Shown: positions 26,207 to 35,497, counted from the first letter of the stretch. The stretch is 64,000 nucleotides of DNA from Paracholeplasma manati (GCF_025742995.1 NZ_JAOVQM010000005.1:1-64000), one strand, 5' to 3'. Translations and numbers: made by a program. The notes: generated by a model from the sequence alone, not told the origin.

Positions 26207-29200
26207 TTTGTAACGTTGATACATGGACCAACGTGCTTTAGCATCTGCCAAGTTTTGTGCAAGTAATTCTGCAGCATGGTCAGGGTTGATTTGTGATAAT
26301 TGTGCATAACGTGCTTCAGACAATAAGTAATCTTGATACTTATCCCAGACCGGTGGTTTCGAATCGATTTGGAATGGATTCTTACCTTGTGCAACCAATC
26401 TTGGGTCATATCTGAAGGTTGGCCAGTAGCCACATTCTGTCGCAAGCTTAGCTTGTGAAGCAGATTGAGTCAAGCCACCCTTGATACCATGTTCGATACA
26501 TGGTGAGTAAGCGATGACTAAAGATGGTCCTGGATAAGATTCAGCTTCTTTAAGTGTCTTGATGACTTGTGCTGGGGAAGCCCCATGTGAAATTTGTGCA
26601 ACATAGACATGGCCATAGCTCATCGCAATCGCCGCTAAGTCTTTCTTCTTGGTCTTCTTACCAGACGCTGTGAATTTCGCAATCGAAGCGGATGGTGCAG
26701 ATTTAGAAGATTGACCACCGGTGTTGGAATAAACTTCGGTATCTAGAACAAGGATGTTGACATCTTCATTGTTCGCGATGACGTGGTCAATACCACCATA
26801 ACCGATGTCATATGCCCAACCGTCACCACCCATAATCCATTGGCTAACGCGTACGAAGTAGTCTTTGAGTTCTAAGAGTTCTCTCGCATAACCTTCATTG
26901 ACTTTCGCAAGTTCAGCCTCTAGTTTAGGTGCTAGGTTTTGAGTATATTCACCTTCAGCTCTGTGGTCTAACCATTCTTGTGCAAGACCCTTCAAGACTT
27001 CAGGCATTTCATTTAAGTGATCAACGATGATGGTTTGGATACGGTCTCTCATGGTTTCATAAGCGATTCTCATACCAAAACCGAATTCAGCGTTGTCTTC
27101 GAATAAGGAGTTCGCCCATGCTGGACCTCTACCATTTGGTAAAGTAGTGTATGGGGTTGCTGGGTAGGACGCACCATAAATGGAGGTACAACCAGTCGCG
27201 TTCGCAAGAATCATGCGTTCACCGAACAATTGAGTGATGGCTTTGATGTATGGTGTTTCACCACAACCAGCACATGCACCTGAGAATTCGAATAGAGGCT
27301 TGTTGAAGTTGACGTTCTTCACGTTGTCATTACCGATATTCTTATAGGTAACTTCATTGAAGAAGTAATCTGCGATTTGTTGTGAACCTGCAGATAGTTC
27401 AGGACCGATTGGGGTCATGAATAAAGCTTTACCAGGCGCTGGACATACTTGGACACAAACGCCACATTCTGTACAGTCAAGGGTAGATACTTGGATGGTG
27501 TATTTGTATTGGTCTAAGCCTTTACCTTTACCAGGAATCATCTTAGAACCAGCAGGTGCTTTTTCAGCTTCTTCTGGGGTTGCTAAGAATGCGCGGATAA
27601 CGGCATGTGGACATGCGAATACGCATTGGTTACATTGGATACAGTTTTCTTCTCTCCAACCTGGAACGAAGTTCGCGATACCACGTTTTTCATACGCAGC
27701 AGCACCATTGTCCATGTGACCATCTTCATAGCCTAAGAATGCGGATACAGGTAGTGAATCCCCTTCAATCGCGTTGACTATGTCAGCGATATTTTTAACG
27801 AAGGATGGACGGTTGTCTTTTTCAACTACTTCATCTTCTAAGAATGCCCATTCAGGCTTAACTTCGATTTCGACTAAGTGCTTGTAACCAGCTTCAATCG
27901 CTGCATAGTTCATTTCAAGAACCGCATCACCCTTACGTCCGTAAGATTTTTCTGCGTACTTCTTCATGTATTTTTCAGCGGTTTCAAATGGCATGATTTG
28001 TTCAACCAATTTAAGTTGAGCACTTTGCATGATGGTATTTGTACGTCTACCTAACCCGATTTCATATGCTAAATCTACCGCATTGATGATGAAGAATTTA
28101 GCTGCCTTTTGAGCCAATTGACGTTTCACTTTGTTAGGTAAGAACGCTTCAATTTGGTCTTTAGGTACTTGGGTATTTAATAAGAACTTACCACCTTGAC
28201 GTAAGCCTTTGATCATGTCGTACTTGGTTAAATAAGTATCGGCAGAACAAGACACGAAGTGTGGGTTGTTAACTAAGTAAGTTGAGCGGATTTCATGTGG
28301 GCTGAAACGTAAGTGCATACGTGTAACACCACCGGCTTTTTTAGAGTCATAAGCCGCATACGCTTGTGAATTCAACTTGGTGTTATCACCAATGATCTTA
28401 ACGATGTTCTTAGAAGCACCAACGGTACCATCAGAACCCAATCCAAAGAACAACATTTCAAGGGTGTCTTTGTCTGTAACGTCGATTTGTTCAGAGATAT
28501 CGATGGAAGTAAATGTAACGTCATCGTTGATCCCCACAGTGAAGTGGTCTTTTTGTTCACCAGCAAGGTTTTTAAATACCGCATTGATCATAGATGGTGT
28601 GGTATCTTTAGAGGATAGACCATAAATACCACCAATGATGACTGGTTGATTTGGTTTGCCATAGAACATATTCTTGACATCTAAGAATAGTGGTTCGCCT
28701 GTGCTACCTGGTTCAATGGTTCTATCAAGTACAGCAATTCTCTTCACGGATTTTGGCATCACATCAAAGAAATATTTTTCTGAGAATGGTCTGAATAAGT
28801 GAACAGAAACGATACCGACTTTCTTACCATGACGGTTTAAGTAGTCAATGGCTTCTTTAGCGGTTTCAATGACAGAGCCCATCGCAACAATCACATCGGT
28901 TGCTTCTGGGTCACCATAGTAGTTAAATGGTGCATAATGTCTGCCAGTTACTTTGGAGATTTCTTGCATATATTCGTTGACGATGTCAGGAATAGCTGCA
29001 TATTTGGACGCTTGTAATGTACGAGTTTGGAAATAAACGTCGTCATTTTGAGCTGTACCACGTGTTTTTGGGTGAGCTGGGTTTAAAGCCCCAGATCTGA
29101 ATTTCGCAAGTGCTTCTCTGTCGACAAGTCTTGCAAGTACGTCATAGTCCATGACTTCAATGGTGTTAACTTCGTGTGAAGTTCTGAAACCATCAAAGAA

Positions 29201-29716
29201 ATGAAGGAATGGAATGGAACCTTTAATAGCCGCTAAGTGAGCGATACCACCTAAGTCCATAACTTCTTGAACAGAGTTAGAAGCCAATAAAGCCCAACCT
29301 GTTTGTCTAGCAGCCATCACGTCTTGATGGTCACCGAAAATGGATAATGCTTGTGCTGCGATTGCTCTAGCAGCGACGTGGATAACCCCTGGTAACAATT
29401 GACCAGCGATTTTATACATGTTAGGTAACTTTAATAGTAACCCTTGAGATGCTGTAAATGATGTCGTCAATAGACCGGTTTGTAATGACCCGTGAACGGT
29501 ACCGACTGCACCGGCTTCACTTTGCATTTCAACGACTTTTACTGGCATACCAAAAATGTTCTTTTTACCTTGGGATGCCCATAAGTCGACGTTTTGTCCA
29601 ATTGGTGTTGATGGTGTAATTGGATAGATCCCCGCAACTTCGGTTAACGCGTAAGCCACATATGCTGAAGCTTCTGCGCCATCCATTGACTTAATAACTT
29701 TCTTATTATCAGCCAT
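26180..29716 (-). CDS. nifJ: Pyruvate:ferredoxin (flavodoxin) oxidoreductase
   Basis: A full-length, single-chain enzyme of 1178 residues that converts pyruvate and CoA to acetyl-CoA and CO2, passing electrons to ferredoxin or flavodoxin. Domains in order: pyrimidine-binding N-terminal domain ('ITPSTPIGQNVDLWAS'), the gamma domain, two 4Fe-4S clusters ('CIQCNQCVFACP' near 690 and 'CTECGVCVQVCP' near 750), the proximal cluster cysteines ('GACAGCGET') and the TPP-binding motif ('GGDGWAYDIGYGG', about 958-970). It shows anaerobic or fermentative pyruvate metabolism and demand for the SUF pathway. It has its own promoter and terminator. The ATG follows TAGGAGGATAAAA. Confidence 0.97.
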   Translation of the reverse strand: MADNKKVIKSMDGAEASAYVAYALTEVAGIYPITPSTPIGQNVDLWASQGKKNIFGMPVKVVEMQSEAGAVGTVHGSLQTGLLTTSFTASQGLLLKLPNMYKIAGQLLPGVIHVAARAIAAQALSIFGDHQDVMAARQTGWALLASNSVQEVMDLGGIAHLAAIKGSIPFLHFFDGFRTSHEVNTIEVMDYDVLARLVDREALAKFRSGALNPAHPKTRGTAQNDDVYFQTRTLQASKYAAIPDIVNEYMQEISKVTGRHYAPFNYYGDPEATDVIVAMGSVIETAKEAIDYLNRHGKKVGIVSVHLFRPFSEKYFFDVMPKSVKRIAVLDRTIEPGSTGEPLFLDVKNMFYGKPNQPVIIGGIYGLSSKDTTPSMINAVFKNLAGEQKDHFTVGINDDVTFTSIDISEQIDVTDKDTLEMLFFGLGSDGTVGASKNIVKIIGDNTKLNSQAYAAYDSKKAGGVTRMHLRFSPHEIRSTYLVNNPHFVSCSADTYLTKYDMIKGLRQGGKFLLNTQVPKDQIEAFLPNKVKRQLAQKAAKFFIINAVDLAYEIGLGRRTNTIMQSAQLKLVEQIMPFETAEKYMKKYAEKSYGRKGDAVLEMNYAAIEAGYKHLVEIEVKPEWAFLEDEVVEKDNRPSFVKNIADIVNAIEGDSLPVSAFLGYEDGHMDNGAAAYEKRGIANFVPGWREENCIQCNQCVFACPHAVIRAFLATPEEAEKAPAGSKMIPGKGKGLDQYKYTIQVSTLDCTECGVCVQVCPAPGKALFMTPIGPELSAGSQQIADYFFNEVTYKNIGNDNVKNVNFNKPLFEFSGACAGCGETPYIKAITQLFGERMILANATGCTSIYGASYPATPYTTLPNGRGPAWANSLFEDNAEFGFGMRIAYETMRDRIQTIIVDHLNEMPEVLKGLAQEWLDHRAEGEYTQNLAPKLEAELAKVNEGYARELLELKDYFVRVSQWIMGGDGWAYDIGYGGIDHVIANNEDVNILVLDTEVYSNTGGQSSKSAPSASIAKFTASGKKTKKKDLAAIAMSYGHVYVAQISHGASPAQVIKTLKEAESYPGPSLVIAYSPCIEHGIKGGLTQSASQAKLATECGYWPTFRYDPRLVAQGKNPFQIDSKPPVWDKYQDYLLSEARYAQLSQINPDHAAELLAQNLADAKARWSMYQRYKAMDWSKQE

Positions 29717-29762
29717 TTTTATCCTCCTAATTTCTTATTCTTATAGAATAACCTGCGTATTG

Positions 29763-29791
29763 ATTATAACGTATTTACAGGCGTAAATCAA
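29763..29791 (-). promoter_or_regulatory. nifJ promoter
   Basis: Minus strand TTGATT (29786-29791), exact 17-base spacer, TATAAT (29763-29768), about 45 bases upstream of the start codon. Confidence 0.8.
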
Positions 29792-29843
29792 CCTAGTAAA
29801 AACCAATAATGTGAAAATTTTTACATCTTAGAGAGATTCTAAT

Positions 29844-30302
29844 CTAGCCCTTAATGTAGGCTAAAACCGAATCCGCATTGGATTTCGCGAAAGCACGCTT
29901 GAAAACTTTTTCAATCACACCATTTTCATCCAAAATGAAGGTGGAACGAATGATGCCTTCGACGATATTTCCATACAAGTTCTTCTTACCATACGCGCCA
30001 AAATAAATCGATACAGACTTGTCTACATCGCTTAATAACGTGAATGGTAACCCATATTTGGTTTGAAACAATTGGTGTGATTCAATGGTATCTGGGCTAA
30101 TGCCCAATAAAACCGCATGGTGATTTTTTAGTTCATCATTCACAACTTTAAAACCACAAGCTTGTTCTGTACAACCCGGTGAATCGTCTTCAGGATAAAA
30201 GTAAATGACAACCTTTTTACCTAGATAATCGGATAAACGATGGGCTTTTCCAAACCCATCGTACAATGTAAAATCTTTAACTTTTGTGCCTACTTCTAAC
30301 AT
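29844..30302 (-). CDS. bcp: Thiol peroxidase (peroxiredoxin) Bcp
   Basis: About 152 residues, AhpC/TSA family, Bcp/PrxQ type. The peroxidatic Cys and a resolving Cys five residues later lie in 'SPGCTEQACGF'. It reduces hydrogen peroxide and organic hydroperoxides with thioredoxin. The second of two adjacent ATG codons is preferred because AGGAG lies at the better spacing (6 bases). It follows the P1B ATPase gene by 9 bases, so metal export and peroxide removal share one transcript. Confidence 0.93.
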   Translation of the reverse strand: MLEVGTKVKDFTLYDGFGKAHRLSDYLGKKVVIYFYPEDDSPGCTEQACGFKVVNDELKNHHAVLLGISPDTIESHQLFQTKYGLPFTLLSDVDKSVSIYFGAYGKKNLYGNIVEGIIRSTFILDENGVIEKVFKRAFAKSNADSVLAYIKG

Positions 30303-30311
30303 CATGTTCTC

Positions 30312-32153
30312 CTATTTTAACAATAATCTTAAACTATTTAGAATAACCAAAATGGTTGAACCTTCATGGAAAATAACCCCAAGTGGTAGTAAAACAATTC
30401 CAAAGACATTGGATAACAACAATAGGCTGATTACCGTGACAGAGAATATAATATTTTGATTGGCAATCTGCTTCATTCGTTTTGCAAGTTGAATTGATTT
30501 TTCAATGTTTTCAATGTTGTTATTCATGAAGACAATATCGGCTGTTTCTAATGAAACATCGGTACCTGACCCCATCGCAACCCCAACATCCGCAGCTGCA
30601 AGTGCAGGTGCGTCGTTGATACCATCACCAACCATCATGACATTTTTGCCAGATTTCTTTAATGATTCCACGTGTTTGAGTTTATCTTCTGGTAACAATT
30701 CAGATAACACATAGGCAATGCCTGCTTCTTTCGCAATCGAACCAGCAGTATAACGGTTATCCCCAGTCATTAAAATCGGTCTAATGTTGTGTGCTTTTAA
30801 GGATTCAATGGCTTCTTTGACTCTTGGTCTGATACGATCCATCAATGAAATATAGCCAATCAAAACACCATCTTTGGATACCAAAATGGTGGTGAAACCT
30901 GCTTTATGGGCTGAATCCACTTTATCTCTTAAGACGTCATCGACTTGGACATCAAAGCGACCAACTTGATATAGATGACCTTGATATTGACCTTCAATCC
31001 CTTTACCTGGGGTTTCTTTGGATTCTATGTGAATGTCATCGGTATCTTTCAAATAATCAACCACGGCTTTGGCAAGCGGATGGGTAGATTGTCTTTCTAG
31101 TGCATAGATGACTTTACAAACGGTTTCGTGTTCATCTAAAGCACAATAAATTTCTTTGACTTCTGGTCTACCTTCCGTGATGGTACCTGTTTTATCAAGT
31201 AATACTGCATCAATCTTTGACAAGGTTTCTAAGTGTTTTCCACCTTTGATGAGAATCCCTTTTCTTGAGGCGTTGGATAAAGAAGATAGAACTGCGGGTG
31301 ACACGCTCGCGACCAGCGCGCACGGGGAACCAACGACTAAAACGACGATACCACGATAAATCGCGACATCTTGGGTCCACCATCCAAAAATGGGTGGTAC
31401 GACCATCGTTAGGATGGATAATGCAATCACCACGTAGACATACCAACGTTCAAATTGTTCAATAAAACTTTGTGATTCCGTTTTATTCTCATGAGCAGTT
31501 TCGACGAAATCAATGATTTTTTGAACCATCGAATCTTTCATATCTTTGGTTACTCTAACTTTGATCAAAGCCGATTCATTTAGGGTGCCACTAAAGACAT
31601 TGTCACCGACTTTTTTATCGACAGGGACAAACTCACCGGTAATCATCGATTCGTTGATGGATGTATTGCCAAATACAACCTCACCATCGGCTGGAATCGA
31701 TGATCCCACTTTAACGATGACCACATCGCCAATGTTTAAATCACTGACTTTAACAACGACTTCTTTGCCATCCTTTTCCAGTAGTGCTTCTTCGGGTGCG
31801 AGATTCAATAAACTCGTAAATGCTTTTTCACTCTTCGATGTTGCGTAATCTTCTAATAACCCCGATAACGCGAAAATGAATATTAAGATTGCACCTTCAG
31901 CATAATTTTTTAATATAAATGCACCTAGTGCTGCAACGATCATTAAAAATTCAACGTTCAATGCTTTGTTTTCAATGGTTTTAATCACACCTTCTTTGGC
32001 TTTATAAAAACCGCCAAATAGAAAGGATAATCCAAATAAAACCATCTCAGCAGTATCCCCGACATAACGTCCGAAAATCAATGTAAATAAAATGAGGCCG
32101 ATGGCAGTGACTGTAAAGATGGTTTCTAAGGCTAAATTATTTTTCTTGTTCAT
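30312..32153 (-). CDS. P1B-4-type metal-exporting ATPase
   Basis: About 613 residues. It lacks an N-terminal heavy-metal domain. Phosphorylation motif 'DKTGTIT', hinge 'GDGINDAPALAAADVGVAMG', HP motif 'STHPLAKAV'. The metal-site motifs are 'SPC' ('VGSPCALVASV') and a C-terminal 'HEGST', which are diagnostic of the P1B-4 group (CoaT/CtpD/PfeT), exporters of Co2+ and Fe2+; CPC-type Cu or Zn pumps differ. Start chosen at the internal ATG 32151-32153, eight bases after GGAGG. An upstream in-frame ATG would include that site. The extended -10 TGT-TATACT lies at 32176-32184. Substrate by analogy only; iron or cobalt is likeliest. Confidence 0.92.
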   Translation of the reverse strand: MNKKNNLALETIFTVTAIGLILFTLIFGRYVGDTAEMVLFGLSFLFGGFYKAKEGVIKTIENKALNVEFLMIVAALGAFILKNYAEGAILIFIFALSGLLEDYATSKSEKAFTSLLNLAPEEALLEKDGKEVVVKVSDLNIGDVVIVKVGSSIPADGEVVFGNTSINESMITGEFVPVDKKVGDNVFSGTLNESALIKVRVTKDMKDSMVQKIIDFVETAHENKTESQSFIEQFERWYVYVVIALSILTMVVPPIFGWWTQDVAIYRGIVVLVVGSPCALVASVSPAVLSSLSNASRKGILIKGGKHLETLSKIDAVLLDKTGTITEGRPEVKEIYCALDEHETVCKVIYALERQSTHPLAKAVVDYLKDTDDIHIESKETPGKGIEGQYQGHLYQVGRFDVQVDDVLRDKVDSAHKAGFTTILVSKDGVLIGYISLMDRIRPRVKEAIESLKAHNIRPILMTGDNRYTAGSIAKEAGIAYVLSELLPEDKLKHVESLKKSGKNVMMVGDGINDAPALAAADVGVAMGSGTDVSLETADIVFMNNNIENIEKSIQLAKRMKQIANQNIIFSVTVISLLLLSNVFGIVLLPLGVIFHEGSTILVILNSLRLLLK

Positions 32154-32175
32154 ACATAAGTCCTCCACTGAGACA

Positions 32176-32184
32176 AGTATAACA
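32176..32184 (-). promoter_or_regulatory. Extended -10 promoter of the P1B ATPase-bcp operon
   Basis: Minus strand TGT-TATACT, 22 bases upstream of the chosen start. A loose AT-rich inverted repeat (about 32200-32230) lies upstream, but it does not match the PerR box well enough to claim. Confidence 0.45.
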
Positions 32185-32370
32185 CAGTTCTCAATTGTTC
32201 TTATAAATAATGCACATATTTATTATAAATAGAGTCTTTTTTAGAATAATTATGGAAACAGCTATGAAAAATAGATTGGATGATTGGTATGCAAAAGACT
32301 ATTTTACATTTACTTTTAAGTATTTTGATGATAAACTGTAGATAATTAATCAACGAACAGAGGTGGACTT

Positions 32371-32871
32371 ATGGAAGACCAAGACAGATCATTCAATCCG
32401 TATATGTATCGATATTTTTTGATGCCCAGTAAATTTCGAATCATTCTAGCATCCCTATTGGATGTGGTTATCTTTACGGGGTTATTCTTATGTATTGTTT
32501 TTTACTACATCATACCTAATAACATTATGGATCCAGGTATCACCTACGGTATCGCTGGCGCTTACATCCTATTCATGATTATCTTTCAATTAACCATACT
32601 AAAGTTTGGTTTTGCGAGTCTAGGTCATCTTTTACTTGGTTTAACTCATATCAGTGGTTTATCCGGACGAAGACTAGAAAGAATCGATTATGTTGAGCTT
32701 TGGTTCAAATCGTTTTTACTCGGTTTCAAATATGCTGGAATCTATACCACGTACTATTTTCTAACGAGTGATTTCAATCAGTCCATGGTATTAGAAGAAA
32801 ATAATGTATTCATCGTTAAACGCCGAAAATACAACTATATGATAAAAAACAAACTGCTCGTCAGATCGTAA
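32371..32871 (+). CDS. RDD-family-like membrane protein
   Basis: A 166-residue protein with three to four transmembrane helices. The first contains an RDD-type pattern, 'FRIILASLLDVVIF' (Arg...Asp), and 'GFASLGHLLLGLTHIS' fits the 'GKxLxGLRV' part of that family. RDD proteins are small membrane proteins of mixed or unknown transport function. AGAGGTGG precedes the ATG, and a clean terminator follows. Monocistronic on the plus strand. Confidence 0.7.
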   Translation: MEDQDRSFNPYMYRYFLMPSKFRIILASLLDVVIFTGLFLCIVFYYIIPNNIMDPGITYGIAGAYILFMIIFQLTILKFGFASLGHLLLGLTHISGLSGRRLERIDYVELWFKSFLLGFKYAGIYTTYYFLTSDFNQSMVLEENNVFIVKRRKYNYMIKNKLLVRS

Positions 32872-32889
32872 TAGTCACTATTGACACAC

Positions 32890-32924
32890 AACCAACCGGT
32901 GATAACACATTGGTTGGTTTTTTT
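32890..32924 (+). terminator. Rho-independent terminator
   Basis: Stem AACCAACC (32890-32897) with GGTTGGTT (32912-32919), followed by T residues to 32924. Confidence 0.9.
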
Positions 32925-32943
32925 ATGTGATGATCATGAAAAC

Positions 32944-32978
32944 AAAACGGCTACAAATAGCCGTTTGAATTTCTAGTG
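32944..32978. repeat. Second copy of the tRNA-Leu terminator region
   Basis: AAAACGGCTA-loop-TAGCCGTT plus about 12 further bases closely repeats 33242-33278 (one missing base in the loop and a few substitutions). The two copies bracket 260 bases of decayed coding sequence. Confidence 0.7.
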
Positions 32979-32984
32979 CTTTGA

Positions 32985-33129
32985 TTAAATATGCTCATCG
33001 CATTTTCCCTTAAATAAATGATTTAGTGTTGTTGTCTTGCCAACTTGTCTTGGACCTGTAATCAAGAGGACTTTAGACATATCTCTAGCTTCTATCATCT
33101 TTTTTTTCTATATGTCTTTGATAATACAT
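32985..33129 (-). pseudogene. Decayed AAA+ ATPase gene (AAA_14/DUF4143 type)
   Basis: The minus-strand frame from an ATG at about 33084 reads MSKVLLITGPRQVGKTTTL, a Walker A typical of the COG1373 ATPases (AAA_14 plus DUF4143) common in bacterial accessory regions. It stops after about 31 residues (TAA 32985-32987). Upstream, MYYQRHIEKK from 33129 is the family N-terminus, but it is out of frame because a run of eight A (33111-33118 on the complement) needs seven or ten for continuity. So it is both frameshifted and truncated. Confidence 0.75.
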
Positions 33130-33149
33130 GGCTTCACCCTATTTCGTAA

Positions 33150-33236
33150 TTATTGGATTTCAACTCCACTTTTGACGAATTTTTGCCATTTGTCAATATC
33201 ATACCATTCAATTCGTTTTTTGAGCTATTTGCTTTA
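33150..33236 (-). pseudogene. Possible C-terminal gene fragment
   Basis: A minus-strand frame ending at TAA 33150-33152 reads KKRIEWYDIDKWQKFVKSG and a few more residues, with protein-like composition but no start codon and a stop just upstream. It may be the tail of another decayed gene. Family unknown. Confidence 0.25.
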
Positions 33237-33241
33237 AATAA

Positions 33242-33278
33242 AAAACGGCTAACAAATAGCCGTTCTAAATTCGAGTGG
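33242..33278 (-). terminator. Terminator of tRNA-Leu (first copy of the flanking repeat)
   Basis: Minus-strand stem AACGGCTA/TAGCCGTT (33244-33251 with 33257-33264), loop TTTGT, then T residues. A near copy lies at 32944-32978. Confidence 0.8.
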
Positions 33279-33359
33279 TGCGGATGACAGGAGTTGAACC
33301 TGCACGCCGAAGGCGCTAGATCCTAAGTCTAGTGCGTCTGCCAGTTTCGCCACATCCGC
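33276..33359 (-). tRNA. tRNA-Leu, anticodon UAG
   Basis: An 84-base class II tRNA. Acceptor stem GCGGATG/CATCCGC, D-arm GGCGAAACTGGCAGACGC, anticodon stem CTAGA/TCTAG with loop CTTAGGA (anticodon TAG in DNA), a short variable arm GCGCCTTCGGCGT, T-arm GCAGGTTCAACTCCTGT and an encoded 3' CCA. It reads CUN leucine codons. A perfect promoter precedes it and a terminator follows. Confidence 0.97.
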
Positions 33360-33368
33360 GCAAATTGA

Positions 33369-33397
33369 ATTATATCGTTTTTTGGCAGGGTTGTCAA
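33369..33397 (-). promoter_or_regulatory. Consensus promoter of tRNA-Leu
   Basis: Minus strand TTGACA (33392-33397), 17-base spacer, TATAAT (33369-33374): both hexamers and the spacing are consensus. Confidence 0.95.
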
Positions 33398-33406
33398 TAA
33401 AACTTC

Positions 33407-35497
33407 TTAAATATTTTTTAAGTGCTGATATAAATTCAATTGTAACGCGATGTCCATACGTTTTTTAAATAACATCACGTCTAAATAGAGGTCATATGGT
33501 TCATTCACCACGGCCGATGGATCGACAAAATACAGGGTGTTCATGTCATTGGGTGATTCATCCGAACTCATGAATTTGCTGATGATGAAATAATCATCGG
33601 TGACGATGTCAAAAGCGCGCGTATCGATGGCGAATGTGCGTTCATCGGATAAGGCATTGACGCCATAATATTGATAATCTGAGTTGATGCCAAACAGTTC
33701 TAACACCGTGCGATAGATATCGACTTGACTGCGTACGAGCGGTTGGGTTCCCTTGAGTAAACCTTGAGGGATACTGCTATTTGAGTCGCTATCATCCGGT
33801 ACGTAAATAAAGGCCAACGTCTTGATCATCTCTTGTTTGTATTCGAGGGTGGTTAATTCACGACCCAACAAGACTTCTAAATCTACTTTTGGAATACCAG
33901 AACCATGATCACTATAAAATACATAAACTGTGTTTTCGACACGTTTCGCCATCTCGATGAAATGGTCGAAGAAATCGTCATAATAAGTTTCATAATTGAT
34001 GTATTTCAATGTGGTTGGGCTGACTGGGATGTCCTCATTCGTAAACTGATTTGGGAATGGGTCATATAAATAAGGTGTATGGGGTTGAATGGTAATGGGG
34101 TATAGGAAATACTGTTCATGTGACTCAATCAAGGATTCGGTCCATTTCAATAAAGATAAATCCGATAACCAAGGGCTTTCAGGGGTATTCTTTTCTAGGA
34201 AATCTGGGAATCGATAGACCCCATTTTTGGTACCTTCATAATAAGCCGCTTTCGAATCATAATAAAAATAATCTTCAAAACCCAGCATTTGTTCATGGAC
34301 AATGTCGCGGTTATAAAATGTTTTCACGTCCCCATGTAAGGATGCGCGATAGTAATCCGGAAATAATTTGGGTAAAGCTTCAAAGACATATTTGGTTTTA
34401 TTATAATTCCAATACAGCGTGGTATCTCCGGTTGGATATAGCCCAGTCATTACCGAAAACTCAGCGTCAGCGGAGTTGCCTAAACCAACATTGGTATAGA
34501 AATTATCTAAGACATAGGATTCATTTAACAGTGCTTTTAATGTACTAAAATAATCACTATCCATGTATGGACCTTGTTCATCTAAGAGGAAATGATTGAA
34601 GGTTTCTAGGTGGAACACAACCACATTTTTCCCTTCAAATACACCATTTAATTGGCCATCTTGTAAGAGACTTGGATCGATTTCTACGGTCGATGCTTGT
34701 GTGATTGGGAGTTGGTTGCTATAGGATTGATCAAACAAATTGGTGTAGGTATCTTGATTCTTATTATAAGTGTTATAAATGGTTAAACTCGGTAAGGTCA
34801 AATTCACATTAGACAAATTGATACCCATCATTTGTCCCACATAATAATTATATAAACCGGCACTTTGGATGCCAAAGAGCGCTCTTTCCGCGGATATTGG
34901 CCAACGTTTGTCGAGATTGGCTTTTACAATCGCGTTGGTACTCAACGACAGTACCATCGATGCGAGTAAAATGAATATGGATAACAACCGATGCCATGGG
35001 AAAGTGACTTCATCTACCATGAGCTGTTGTTTTTTGATGCGTTTGAAATAAGCGATATAAATACCCATCAATACCATCACCGGTATGAATACGATGATTC
35101 GATAATAACGATAGAGTTCCGTGAGGGCTTCAACAAAGATAGACCCTGCCAATTCAGCTGCTGGGTTATTGAACAATGTCATCTCATAAATGGAGAACAT
35201 CGTAGAATAATATTTGGTGAATATCCCAATGGAGAATATCGCGATATTGAGTAACCCTGTAATAACAATCAAATACGTCATACGGGAACGTCTTTTCTTA
35301 AAGATTAAAAAGCCTATGATCAATAGGATGGTCAAGGCTGCGATATTGCCTATGATCGCATTCAGTTCTAATAAACCATGGCGTCTAAATGGAATTAAGT
35401 ATCGGTTCAATATGGCGGTTGTTACCATATAAGTGTTGATTATATTTAATCCATAGAAAAGGCCAAGGAATGAGTAATACCACTTTTTTTGATTCAT
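33407..35497 (-). CDS. LtaS-like membrane phosphoglycerol/phosphoethanolamine transferase
   Basis: A 696-residue protein with five N-terminal transmembrane helices (first about 170 residues) and a C-terminal extracellular sulfatase-fold domain, the architecture of lipoteichoic acid synthase. Metal and active-site motifs: 'VVVFHLETF' (Glu), 'GNSADAEFSVMTGLYPT', 'HGDVKTFYNRD' and 'FYSDHGSG'. In LtaS the nucleophile is Thr in 'GKTSDAEF'; here the aligned residue is Ser342 ('GNSADAEF'). It is expected to transfer glycerol phosphate or a similar group from phosphatidylglycerol to a glycolipid or glycan outside the membrane. In a wall-less host this would decorate lipoglycans. AAGGTGATCAG precedes the ATG. 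Confidence 0.88.
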   Translation of the reverse strand: MNQKKWYYSFLGLFYGLNIINTYMVTTAILNRYLIPFRRHGLLELNAIIGNIAALTILLIIGFLIFKKRRSRMTYLIVITGLLNIAIFSIGIFTKYYSTMFSIYEMTLFNNPAAELAGSIFVEALTELYRYYRIIVFIPVMVLMGIYIAYFKRIKKQQLMVDEVTFPWHRLLSIFILLASMVLSLSTNAIVKANLDKRWPISAERALFGIQSAGLYNYYVGQMMGINLSNVNLTLPSLTIYNTYNKNQDTYTNLFDQSYSNQLPITQASTVEIDPSLLQDGQLNGVFEGKNVVVFHLETFNHFLLDEQGPYMDSDYFSTLKALLNESYVLDNFYTNVGLGNSADAEFSVMTGLYPTGDTTLYWNYNKTKYVFEALPKLFPDYYRASLHGDVKTFYNRDIVHEQMLGFEDYFYYDSKAAYYEGTKNGVYRFPDFLEKNTPESPWLSDLSLLKWTESLIESHEQYFLYPITIQPHTPYLYDPFPNQFTNEDIPVSPTTLKYINYETYYDDFFDHFIEMAKRVENTVYVFYSDHGSGIPKVDLEVLLGRELTTLEYKQEMIKTLAFIYVPDDSDSNSSIPQGLLKGTQPLVRSQVDIYRTVLELFGINSDYQYYGVNALSDERTFAIDTRAFDIVTDDYFIISKFMSSDESPNDMNTLYFVDPSAVVNEPYDLYLDVMLFKKRMDIALQLNLYQHLKNI

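Noticed and set aside
30312-32153. Copper or zinc P1B pump
   Set aside because: The motif is SPC, not CPC, and there is no N-terminal heavy-metal domain.
32200-32230. PerR box upstream of the P1B ATPase
   Set aside because: Only a loose AT-rich inverted repeat is present; it does not match the known box closely.
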